Shown here: in pieces, positions 1 through 8,124 of the stretch | How the letters are laid out: each line of letters starts with the position of its first letter | Position numbering within the stretch: the stretch's first letter is position 1 | From: Flavimarina sp. Hel_I_48 | Lineage (GTDB): Bacteria > Bacteroidota > Bacteroidia > Flavobacteriales > Flavobacteriaceae | Assembly (NCBI RefSeq): GCF_000733945.1 | Contig: NZ_JPOL01000002.1 | Location: forward strand, 72,001 to 136,000 | DNA length: 64,000 bases | Reading direction: 5' to 3' | The notes under the pieces: model-generated | Seen by the model: the letters and a program-made list of their open reading frames with translations, nothing else | Told to the model about the DNA's origin: nothing | The model's database searches: none | Position numbers and translations under genes: made by a program

Positions 1-229
1 TGATTTTTTTAAGCCAAAATATTCCTTCATTACCTGTATTCACCACCGCATTAAAATTCATGTCTAAAATTATAAGATCAAAAACATGCGCTTTTAAAAG
101 GCTGTCCAGTGCGTCTGGACTTTTTGCCACCACCACTTCTTTCACCAGCGGTTTAAAAAGAAGCCGCAAAGCTGTAAGTATATCAGCATCATCATCAATT
201 ATAAGAAGGCTGGTATTTTTTAAGAGCAT
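1..229 (-). CDS. NtrC-type response regulator, N-terminal part (cut by window edge)
   Basis: Reading the minus strand from the ATG at 229 gives an open frame to the window edge (76 residues). It begins MLLKNTSLLIIDDDADILTA and is a receiver domain: acidic pocket IDDDAD at residues 11-16 and phospho-acceptor Asp56 in LIILDMNF. The run NTGNEGIFWLKKI after the Asp is characteristic of Bacteroidota sigma-54-dependent (NtrC/AtoC-type) regulators, which continue with an AAA+ domain and a Fis-type HTH; those parts lie outside the window, so the subfamily is inferred. It is divergent from the MacA/MacB/FtsX locus, and sigma-54-like boxes precede several genes of that locus, so it is the likely regulator. 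The partner kinase is probably just beyond the edge. Confidence 0.85.
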   Translation of the reverse strand, partial: MLLKNTSLLIIDDDADILTALRLLFKPLVKEVVVAKSPDALDSLLKAHVFDLIILDMNFNAVVNTGNEGIFWLKKI

Positions 230-628
230 AAGCGGTTTATTGAATTTAGAGATGTTTAAAATTAGTGTTTTAAAGGTTTTAAACCCGTTATATGCAGCAA
301 TATCAAGAATACGGTTACTAAAACTTCAATTTTATCAAGTTGTTTTTATTGAAATGAAAACTTCCCAGTTTGTAGCATCTACTGCTCTACGAGGAAAACT
401 TCTTTTCTCAATACTACCGTCACCAGCTACAATTTTAAACAATTCTATTTACGGAAATCAATATTATCCTTCTGAAATTCAAAATAGTATAATTTGTACC
501 ACCAGCGCACACCATCTGTTCAAAATCGGACACTTTATCCTAACATTTACTTTATTAATAACTGAAAATGAACACATTAACTTTTTGGCATTAATTTCTC
601 TCTATACTTTTGAAATCTAATACATCCT
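230..628. other. Divergent intergenic region between regulator and adaptor gene
   Basis: This 399-nt AT-rich gap separates two divergent genes. A plus-strand open frame runs through it, but it is antisense to the regulator at its start and has no recognisable protein features. The only site I support is the sigma-54-like box near 586-601. Confidence 0.6.
586..601 (+). promoter_or_regulatory. Sigma-54-like promoter box upstream of the adaptor gene
   Basis: The sequence is TGGCATTAATTTCTCT. It matches the -24 element (TGGCA) of the sigma-54 consensus TGGCAC-N5-TTGCT and keeps the -12 C at the right spacing, but the -12 element is otherwise degenerate (TCTCT). Near-identical boxes occur at 8028, 10827 and 13481. 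It lies 27 nt before the ATG at 629. Confidence 0.45.
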
Positions 629-1882
629 ATGGACATTCCTTTAAAAAAGAAACGCTTTACCACTTCAAGAATCCTGCTCATCGCCGGTGGCGTAACGCTT
701 GTAGGCCTAGTTGTTTTTGTACTCCTCTCCTCTACCGGAAATTCTAAATTAAATGTAGAAACAGAAAGAATTAGCCTAAATACCGTCAAAAATGGCGTTT
801 TTCAGGAGAATATTCCCGTAAATGGGGTGGTTTTACCTATTACTACTATTTATCTAGATGCTTTGGAAGGCGGCCGCGTGGAAGAAAAATTTGTAGAAGA
901 TGGTGCTATCCTGAAAAAAGGGGATTCTATTCTACGACTTTCCAACACAGATTTAGAACTCAGCTTAGTAAATCAGGAAACATCCGTATATAATCTGTTG
1001 ACTCAAATGCAGATTCAGAAAACAGCGGCGCGGCAAAATACGATTAACAAACTCAACCAGATGACTGATGTTGAAAACCAGCTTATCGAGTCTGAAAGGA
1101 TTTATGAAATGAATAAAAAACTCTATGATAAGGGTGTAGTTGCTGGTCAGGAATATGAGAAATCAAAAAATGATTACAATTATCAAAAAGAACGCATGAA
1201 GCTCACCCAGCAAATACTCAATCAGGATTCAATCGCCGTAAACCAGGAACAGAACCAGTCCCAACGCTCCTACGCACAGACCCAGAGCGCTCTCGAACTT
1301 ATGCGTAAAAAAGTAGAAGACCTTGTTGTCAAGGCACCCGTAGATGGGCAGCTTACCTCTTTAGAAGCCGAAATAGGCCAAAGCAAAAACAAGGGTGAGC
1401 GCCTGGGGCAAATTGATGTGCTTAGTGGTTATAAAGTGCGTGTAGATGTAGATGAGCACTACATCTCCAGAATCTATACCGGCCAGCAGGGTACCTTTAC
1501 CTTTGACGCTAAGGAATATGTACTGGCAATTAAAAAAGTGTACACACAGGTAACTAATGGTCGTTTTCAGGTAGATATGGTTTTTGAAAATGAAGCTCCA
1601 GAAGGTATTCGGCGTGGTCAAACCCTACAGATCAGGGTTGCATTAAGTCAGGAAAAACAAGCGCTCCTGATTCCGAAAGGTGGATTTTTTCAGCAAACTG
1701 GCGGAAACTGGATCTTTAAAGTAAGCGCAGATGGATCAATGGCCTACAAGCAGGATATTCAACTGGGCAGTCAGAACACAGAATATTATGAAGTTATTAG
1801 TGGCCTTGAACCCGGTGATCAGGTCATAACATCAAGCTATGATAATTATGGGGATGTACAGGAACTGGTGCTTCAAAAATAG
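629..1882 (+). CDS. HlyD/MacA-like membrane-fusion (periplasmic adaptor) protein
   Basis: This 417-residue protein has a basic N-terminus (residues 1-13), one membrane helix (about 14-35), a first half lipoyl segment (about 60-105), a long Gln/Asn/Lys-rich helical hairpin (about 110-220), the second half lipoyl segment (VEDLVVKAPVDGQLTSLE, about 227-245) and beta-barrel and membrane-proximal domains to the end. That order is typical of MacA/HlyD adaptors, which bridge an inner-membrane ABC exporter and an outer-membrane duct. An ATPase and eight MacB/FtsX permeases follow. No TolC-like gene is in the window. Substrate is unknown. The ATG at 629 is chosen because it directly precedes the membrane helix. 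Confidence 0.9.
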   Translation: MDIPLKKKRFTTSRILLIAGGVTLVGLVVFVLLSSTGNSKLNVETERISLNTVKNGVFQENIPVNGVVLPITTIYLDALEGGRVEEKFVEDGAILKKGDSILRLSNTDLELSLVNQETSVYNLLTQMQIQKTAARQNTINKLNQMTDVENQLIESERIYEMNKKLYDKGVVAGQEYEKSKNDYNYQKERMKLTQQILNQDSIAVNQEQNQSQRSYAQTQSALELMRKKVEDLVVKAPVDGQLTSLEAEIGQSKNKGERLGQIDVLSGYKVRVDVDEHYISRIYTGQQGTFTFDAKEYVLAIKKVYTQVTNGRFQVDMVFENEAPEGIRRGQTLQIRVALSQEKQALLIPKGGFFQQTGGNWIFKVSADGSMAYKQDIQLGSQNTEYYEVISGLEPGDQVITSSYDNYGDVQELVLQK

Positions 1883-1955
1883 AAATTAAGAGAACAGAAA
1901 AGAGAAATAAGACCTAAGATATTCAGAATTCAGGGTTCTAAACAAAATACAATCT

Positions 1956-2003
1956 ACAGAATACAGAATACAGAATACAGAATACAGAATACAGAATACA
2001 GAA
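1956..2003 (+). repeat. 7-bp tandem repeat (ACAGAAT, six full units plus one partial)
   Basis: Six perfect ACAGAAT units are followed by a partial seventh, in the gap between the adaptor gene and the ATPase gene and 17 nt before a short leader frame. Such a repeat can change in copy number by slippage and alter spacing ahead of the ATPase gene. It lies outside any coding frame I support. Confidence 0.95.
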
Positions 2004-2019
2004 ATTTAAATTATAAAAA

Positions 2020-2082
2020 ATGACAACACTACTACTGGAACTCATAACCTATTTGGAATCTCTAATACTGAACGCATTATGA
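2020..2082 (+). CDS. Possible 20-residue leader peptide coupled to the ATPase gene
   Basis: The frame from the ATG at 2020 encodes MTTLLLELITYLESLILNAL and ends at a TGA that overlaps the ATPase start codon as ATGA. The peptide is leucine-rich and hydrophobic. The exact ATGA overlap is the usual arrangement for translational coupling, and the A-rich run before the ATG would serve as a Bacteroidota-style start region. It is too short for statistics, and chance cannot be excluded. Confidence 0.35.
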   Translation: MTTLLLELITYLESLILNAL

Positions 2083-2819
2083 TAAAAATAACTGACTTAG
2101 AAAAATATTACCGCACAGAAGAAGTACAGACCATTGCCCTGAACAAGCTTTCGTTTAATGTTCAGGAAGGCGAGTTTGTCGCTGTTATGGGTCCGTCAGG
2201 TTGTGGTAAATCCACTTTATTGAATATCCTTGGTTTGCTGGACGATCCAGACGGAGGCAGTTTTATATTCAATGGCATTGAAGTTTCTGGCTTCAATGAG
2301 CGGAAAAGGGCAGATTTACGCAAGCATAATATTGGTTTTGTATTCCAGAGTTTTAACCTCATCGACGAACTCACCGTTTTTGAAAATGTAGAACTTCCGT
2401 TGATCTATACCGGTGTAAAGTCCGCAGAGCGAAAGGAACGTGTGCATGAAGTATTGGAGAAAATGCAGATCATGCACCGCCGCAAACACTTTCCGCAGCA
2501 ATTATCAGGTGGACAGCAACAGCGTGTTGCCGTAGCCAGAGCCGTGGTCAACAAGCCTAAATTGATCCTTGCTGATGAGCCCACCGGAAATCTGGACAGC
2601 AGCAATGGTAATGAAGTTATGGACCTGCTCACCGAACTCAATGAAGCCGGAACCACCATTATTATGGTAACACACAGCGAACACGATTCTAAATACAGCC
2701 ATCGTATTATCAGGATGCTGGATGGTGAAAAAGTAACTGAAAATATCCTTTCTGAATTTAAAAGCTCAGCAAATACAGCGATGACCGAAGCAAACGATAC
2801 GAAAGTTACAAAGGCCTAA
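2079..2819 (+). CDS. ABC transporter ATP-binding protein, LolD/MacB type
   Basis: This 246-residue nucleotide-binding subunit energises MacB/FtsX-type permeases. Walker A is GPSGCGKST (about 39-47), the Q-loop segment is FVFQSFNLIDELTVFENV, the signature is LSGGQQQRVAVARA, Walker B is LILADEPTG, and the switch His is in MVTHSEHD. The Q-loop to signature spacing and the LIDELTVFENVELPL stretch are those of the LolD/MacB family. The C-terminus has a short extra tail (about 225-246) rich in Thr, Ala and Lys. It lies between the adaptor gene and the first permease (49 nt upstream), so it probably serves several of the permeases. Confidence 0.95.
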   Translation: MIKITDLEKYYRTEEVQTIALNKLSFNVQEGEFVAVMGPSGCGKSTLLNILGLLDDPDGGSFIFNGIEVSGFNERKRADLRKHNIGFVFQSFNLIDELTVFENVELPLIYTGVKSAERKERVHEVLEKMQIMHRRKHFPQQLSGGQQQRVAVARAVVNKPKLILADEPTGNLDSSNGNEVMDLLTELNEAGTTIIMVTHSEHDSKYSHRIIRMLDGEKVTENILSEFKSSANTAMTEANDTKVTKA

Positions 2820-2868
2820 TCAACCTGGATCTAAGGGGATTCATTCATCAATCAAAATCAAATTAAAA

Positions 2869-5250
2869 ATGATAAGAAATTATATCAAAATCGCCTGGCG
2901 GAACCTCAAAAAGAAACCGCTTTTCTCCTTTATCAATATTGTGGGGCTGGCTACCGGACTGGCGTGCACTTTTTTTATATACCTGTGGGTAAATGATGAA
3001 TTGATGACCGATCGCTTTCATAAAAATGATGCAAGATTGTATCAAATCATGGAAAAAAGCACCGAAAACGGCAACATACTGATTCATGATCACACCCAGG
3101 GCCCACTGGCCGAGGCGCTGGAAAAAGAGTTCCCCGAAGTAGAACATGCCGTCACAGTAATGAACCTGGAAAAAGAAGGCATGGAAATCACCTTTACCAG
3201 TGACGACCACGCCTACAAATCGGCCGGGGTTTTCTCGAGTCCCAGCTTTTTTGACACTTTTACATTTCCATTTATTGAAGGAAATAAAGCGCAAGTGCTT
3301 CAGGAAAAAAACAATATTGTGGTTTCTGAAAACCTGGCTATAAAACTCTTCGGCTCCAGTCAGAAAGCGATGGATAAAAGTGTGGCGTATTCCATTTTTG
3401 GAGTAGATCACGTGGCTAAAATCAGTGGTGTTTTTAAAGATGTGCCCGCTAATTCCACTTTAAAATTTGATTATGTTTTGCCCAAAAGCAAATTGCTGGA
3501 AGACATCTGGACCAATGGAAAAGAATGGGGAAATACTGGCCCGGAAACCTATGTGCTGCTCAAACCCAATGCAGACGCAACGCTGTTTGAAGGAAAAATC
3601 GAAAATCTGATTGACAACTACCAGCAAGGGAATATTTTTTCTATTTTTCTTCGAAAATTCTCTGATGCTTACCTGCACGATAACTATAAAAACGGCATAC
3701 AAAGTGGCGGGAGGATCACCTATGTAAAATTGTTCTCTTTTATCGCCATCCTGGTACTGCTCATCGCATGCATCAATTTTATGAACCTTTCTACAGCACG
3801 GGTCTCCAGTAGATTTAAGGAAATCGGAATTAAAAAAGTGGTGGGTACCAGTAGAAGGGCTTTGATGCTGCAGTTTTTAACCGAATCTGTAGTCTTGAGT
3901 TTTCTCGCTATGGTGCTTGCCATTGGCCTGGTTTTATTATTTACGCCAAGTTTTAATTACATCACCGGGAAAGCGCTTTCGCTGGAATTTTCGCTGTATA
4001 ACATCATGCTTTTTCTGGCCATAACTCTGGCCACGGGCCTTCTTGCTGGAAGTTACCCCGCCTTTTATCTTTCCGGTTTTACCCCATTAACCACACTCAA
4101 GGGGAACTTTAAAGGAAAAATGGGCGAACTGTTCATTAGAAAAGGACTCGTTGTTTTTCAGTTTATGGCATCCATTATCCTGATCATTTCAGTGTTGATA
4201 ATTAACAAACAAACCAATTTTGCGCTCAACAAATCCATCGGTTACCAAAAAGAGAATATCATCCATTTTGACCTTGAGAGCAAATCCAGTAAAGACAACG
4301 CTTCTTTTTTTAGTGGTCTGCGCAATGTGCCCGGCGTTTTAGATGCGGGCGGCATCAACCAGACGCTCATTCGTGAAGATGGGGGCTCTTCTACCTATGG
4401 TATTTCCTGGCCAGGCGAAAAAGAGAACAATCCCATTGATTTTCTGATACGCGGCATCGATGCGCACCTTATGAGTACGCTAAATATGAAAATGGCAGCT
4501 GGCAAACCCTATTCTGAAGATCTAGGCGCACTCGATTCTTACGTACTGTTAAACGAAACCGCTGCAAAAATCATGAACCTCAAAGATCCCGTAGGAACAA
4601 AAATCAACGTGTGGGGTGAAGATAAAACGATACTGGGTGTCATGAAAGATTTTCATACCGGTTCAGTCATGCAAAACATCCCGCCGCTCGTTTTTCATTA
4701 CCGCCCCAAAGAGGCTACGATGGCTATGATAAGCATTAAACCGGGAAATGAAAGAAAAACCCTGGATGGCATCAAAAATTATTATGAGCAGTACAACAGC
4801 GGTTACACCTTTGACTTTAAATTTCTGGATGACACCTTTCAGGCGCAGTACACTACAGAGCAGCATATCCTAAAACTGGCAGGCTATTTCGCCTATATGG
4901 CCATTATCATTTCCTGTTTGGGACTGCTGGGCCTTGCCGCTTTTAATGCTGAAATGCGTAAAAAAGAGATCGGCATACGCAAGGTGCTGGGCTCTTCTTC
5001 GCTGGGCATTTTACGCCTGTTAAATACGGATTTTATAAAACTGGTAGGCCTTTCGATAATTCTGGCCGTTCCCATCGCCTGGTATGTCATGAACCGCTGG
5101 CTATCGCAGTTTGTTTATAAAATTGATCTGGGCTGGTGGCTTTTTGCACTTGCGGGCTTTATAGCGCTGCTTATCGCCCTGATTACCGTGAGCGCACAGG
5201 GGTTAAAAACCGCAATGGCCAATCCGGTAAAGAGCTTACGCACGGAATAA
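2869..5250 (+). CDS. MacB/FtsX-family permease, copy 1
   Basis: This 793-residue permease has the full layout of the Bacteroidota two-FtsX type: an N-terminal motif ending IAWRNLKKKPLFSFINI, a first membrane helix (about 21-42), a periplasmic MacB-like core domain (about 45-270), a first FtsX block of three helices (about 285-410, with LLIACINFMNLSTAR and KEIGIKKVVG), a further helix near 430, a second core domain (about 455-660) and a second FtsX block (about 680-785, KEIGIRKVLG). It ends in the locus-wide tail ANPVKSLRTE. Such proteins couple cytoplasmic ATP hydrolysis to periplasmic movement, in export or lipoprotein release. It probably uses the ATPase encoded just upstream. Confidence 0.92.
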   Translation: MIRNYIKIAWRNLKKKPLFSFINIVGLATGLACTFFIYLWVNDELMTDRFHKNDARLYQIMEKSTENGNILIHDHTQGPLAEALEKEFPEVEHAVTVMNLEKEGMEITFTSDDHAYKSAGVFSSPSFFDTFTFPFIEGNKAQVLQEKNNIVVSENLAIKLFGSSQKAMDKSVAYSIFGVDHVAKISGVFKDVPANSTLKFDYVLPKSKLLEDIWTNGKEWGNTGPETYVLLKPNADATLFEGKIENLIDNYQQGNIFSIFLRKFSDAYLHDNYKNGIQSGGRITYVKLFSFIAILVLLIACINFMNLSTARVSSRFKEIGIKKVVGTSRRALMLQFLTESVVLSFLAMVLAIGLVLLFTPSFNYITGKALSLEFSLYNIMLFLAITLATGLLAGSYPAFYLSGFTPLTTLKGNFKGKMGELFIRKGLVVFQFMASIILIISVLIINKQTNFALNKSIGYQKENIIHFDLESKSSKDNASFFSGLRNVPGVLDAGGINQTLIREDGGSSTYGISWPGEKENNPIDFLIRGIDAHLMSTLNMKMAAGKPYSEDLGALDSYVLLNETAAKIMNLKDPVGTKINVWGEDKTILGVMKDFHTGSVMQNIPPLVFHYRPKEATMAMISIKPGNERKTLDGIKNYYEQYNSGYTFDFKFLDDTFQAQYTTEQHILKLAGYFAYMAIIISCLGLLGLAAFNAEMRKKEIGIRKVLGSSSLGILRLLNTDFIKLVGLSIILAVPIAWYVMNRWLSQFVYKIDLGWWLFALAGFIALLIALITVSAQGLKTAMANPVKSLRTE

Positions 5251-5258
5251 ATCTCCAG

Positions 5259-5287
5259 ACCTCACGGGTTTTTGAAACCTGTGAGGT
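5259..5287. repeat. Intergenic hairpin (REP-like or terminator)
   Basis: CCTCACGGGTTT and AAACCTGTGAGG form a 12-bp stem with one wobble pair and a three-base loop, 9 nt after the stop of permease copy 1. There is no strong T-run after it, so it may act as an mRNA-stabilising or dispersed palindromic element rather than a strict terminator. Confidence 0.7.
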
Positions 5288-5344
5288 TTCATTAATAATC
5301 TATACCGCCAACAACCGGGTTAAATCAATCAAAAAAAATCAATC

Positions 5345-7795
5345 ATGCTCAGAAATTATTTCAAAACAGCGTTTAGGCACATCTTAAACAACAAAGCATT
5401 TTCAGCTATTAATATTTTAGGGCTTTCCATTGGCATTTGTGCCGCGATGGTTATTGCTATGATTGTATATTATGAGCTTAGTTACGACACGTTTATACCT
5501 GATGAAGAAAATGTTTATCGTGTTGTTTTAGATGCAAAATTTAATGGAACTGAAGGTCACAGTGCCGGAGTGCAGGCTCCCCTAGGAGCCGCAATTGAGC
5601 AGGAAGTAACAGGAGTAGATAAAGTAGTTCCGCTTTTTCAGTTTCATGGAGATGTTACCGCAACAATCACTAATAAAGATAATTCTTCTAAACAGACAAT
5701 TTTCAAAAATCAGGATAATGTTATTTTTACAAATGCCGATTATTTTGCTTTGATCCCCTATAAATGGCTGGTTGGTTCTGTGACCTCAGCTTTAAAAAAT
5801 CCTTTTGCTGTCGTTCTTACAGAGAATAAAGCAAGAAAATATTTTCCAGGTCTTGCACTTAATAAAATCGTAGGAAAACATATAACCTACAACAACGATC
5901 TTTTGGTAACGGTTTCCGGGATCGTAAAAGACCTGACAGAGCAAACTACTTTTGAGGCTAGGGAATTTATTTCGTTACCTACCATTTCCGAAACCAGCCT
6001 GCAGGAAAACTTTATGATGACCGTCTGGAACGATTGGATGGCCTATTCTCAACTTTATATAAAATTAGCTCCGGGAACAAACCCATTACAAACGGAAGCG
6101 CAGCTTAAAGATTTGATGAATAAATACAATACGAACGCAAATCAGGATGAAAATAATACCATGTCCTTTCACCTGCAGCCGCTTAGCGATGTTCATTTTA
6201 ACCGGCTGTATCCCGGTGTAGGGCAAAGAATAGCTCATAAACCTACGCTTTATACGTTGCTTGCAGTAGCTGGATTTTTATTATTATAAGGCTGTATTAA
6301 TTTTATCAATCTTACCACGGCCCAGGCTTCTCAACGGGCTAAAGAAATAGGGATTCGCAAAACGATAGGAAGTTCAAAAAAGCAGCTTGTTTTTCAGTTT
6401 TTGGGAGAAACATTTTTAATCACCCTCCTGGCTTCGGTTATCGCATTTGCATGTATTCCGGTTCTGTTAACCGTATTTTCAGATTTTACGCCCCCTGGCC
6501 TACATTTTAATCCGTTTCATCAATATTCAACATTTGTTTTTTTATCGGTTATAATTGTTCTTGTGAGCTTTTTTTCAGGAATATATCCTGCGCTTATTTT
6601 ATCGGGTTATAAACCTGTTGCGGTATTAAAGAGCAATGTATTACTGGCTAATCAAAGGCAGCATACCTGGATACGACATTCTTTAATCGTTTCCCAGTTT
6701 GTAATTGCACAATTTTTTATCATTGTTACCATCATGGTTAGCAAGCAGATCAATTACTCCATAAATTCAGACCTAGGCTTTAATACAGAAGCTATTATTA
6801 CTTTTAATACGCCGCGAGATACGGTTGCTTCCCACAAACAGCAATTGCTTAACGACATTAATACGGTACCTGGAGTAGAACTTGCCGCTAGTGGTTTTTT
6901 ATCTCCGGCCGATAAGGGCGTGGCTTTTACAACTATTGAATCCCCGAGCAAACCAGATGTAAAAGCAAATATCCAGATACGCTGGGGCGATGCTAATTAT
7001 CTAAAGGTTTATAAACTGAAACTCTTGGCTGGCAGAAATATAGCTTCTTCTGGAAACGGCAACGAATTTCTAATTAATAACAAGTATGCTAAATTATTAG
7101 GTTATACCAATCCGGAGGATGCTCTGGGAGCGTCATTAAAGTTTAATGGACAGACCATGCCTATTGTGGGCGTGATGCAGGATTTTCACGACCAGTCAAC
7201 AAAGGTAACCATAAGTCCGCTGGTCTTTTTTGGCGGAAATGAGGGATCTACTTTTCATATCCGTCTTAAATCGGGCGAAGCTGGTGGCAGTTCCTGGTCA
7301 CGGTCAATAAGTGCTATTGAAAATGCCTTTAAGCAGACATATCCCGAAGAAACATTTCAATATGCTTTTTTTGATGAAACCATTGCCAGCATGTATGAAA
7401 CCGAAATGCGCACCGCCCGCCTTTTAAAATGGGCTACCAGCCTTTCCATATTCATCAGTTGTCTTGGTCTTCTGGGCCTGGTGATTTTCACTATAAATTC
7501 AAGAATAAAAGAAATAGGAATCCGGAAAATATTAGGGGCTTCCGTAAGTCAAATTGTAGCGGTGCTCTCCAAAGATTTTATTCGCCTGGTACTAATCGCC
7601 TTTCTTATTGCTGCGCCGCTGGCCTGGTGGGTAAGTTCTAAGTGGTTGCAGGATTACGCCTACAGAACGCCCATGAACTGGTGGGTATTTGCTTTGAGCG
7701 GCGCTTCAATGGTAGTTCTGGCACTGGTTACCCTGAGCATACAAAGTATAAAAGCAGCCATGGCAAACCCGGTGAAAAGCTTAAAAACGGAATAA
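5345..7795 (+). pseudogene. MacB/FtsX-family permease, copy 2, interrupted by an in-frame TAA
   Basis: The frame from the ATG at 5345 (MLRNYFKTAFRHILNNKAFS) stops at a TAA at 6287-6289, and the same frame continues at once with GCINFINLTTAQASQRAKEI and runs to 7795. Without the stop the product would have 816 residues, like its neighbours. The stop lies inside the first helix of the first FtsX block, where the paralogues read LLIACINFMNL, so it replaces the conserved Ile codon. No frameshift is present, and the downstream half keeps all motifs (KEIGIRKTIG, KEIGIRKILG, ANPVKSLKTE). This suggests a recent nonsense mutation or a sequencing error. A 314-residue truncated product with one full periplasmic domain could still be made. 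Confidence 0.88.
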
Positions 7796-7974
7796 ATCCC
7801 CAAACCCCCATAAAGGGAATTACCATCAATTACGATCTATTGTGGGCCTCCTTATCGGTTGTATATAAAATACATGAAATATTGGTCTAAAAGGGTCAAA
7901 ATTGATCAAAAAGCAGCATTAAATTGAATAAAATCTGTATCAAAATCGAGCATCAACTGTACTAAAACCGATCA
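7793..7974 (+). repeat. Intergenic repeat R1 (~180 bp)
   Basis: The repeat starts at the stop codon of permease copy 2 and is shared with 10593-10773 and 13244-13427. The first half varies by scattered substitutions and small indels. The 81-nt core at 7881-7961, starting ATTGGTCTAAAAGGGTC, is identical in all three copies. It holds A-tracts roughly 10-11 nt apart. No coding frame or transposase is associated with it. Confidence 0.92.
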
Positions 7975-8027
7975 CCTATGGAATAAATTAGGATTTTAAA
8001 ATATTGAATTTCAATACTTTATAGATT

Positions 8028-8043
8028 TGGCATTATTATCTCT
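8028..8043 (+). promoter_or_regulatory. Sigma-54-like promoter box upstream of permease copy 3
   Basis: The box TGGCATTATTATCTCT lies 82 nt before the ATG at 8125 and about 67 nt after the repeat core. It is the same sequence as the box at 13481 and differs at two positions from that at 10827, although the flanking intergenic sequence here is not conserved. That supports a selected site. Confidence 0.5.
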
Positions 8044-8124
8044 TTATTTTCAGTAGAACTTAAGAAAGTATCAGATAAGAAATAAAATTAAAAATTGCTG
8101 TAAAACCTTCAAAATCGGTCTAAA

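Noticed and set aside
60..620. 186-residue plus-strand open frame at the left end
   Set aside because: Its first part is antisense to the response regulator and the rest lies in AT-rich intergenic DNA; it has no domain, signal or start context.
1956..2003. CRISPR-like array
   Set aside because: The units are 7 bp and directly adjacent with no spacers; it is a simple tandem repeat, and no cas gene is present.
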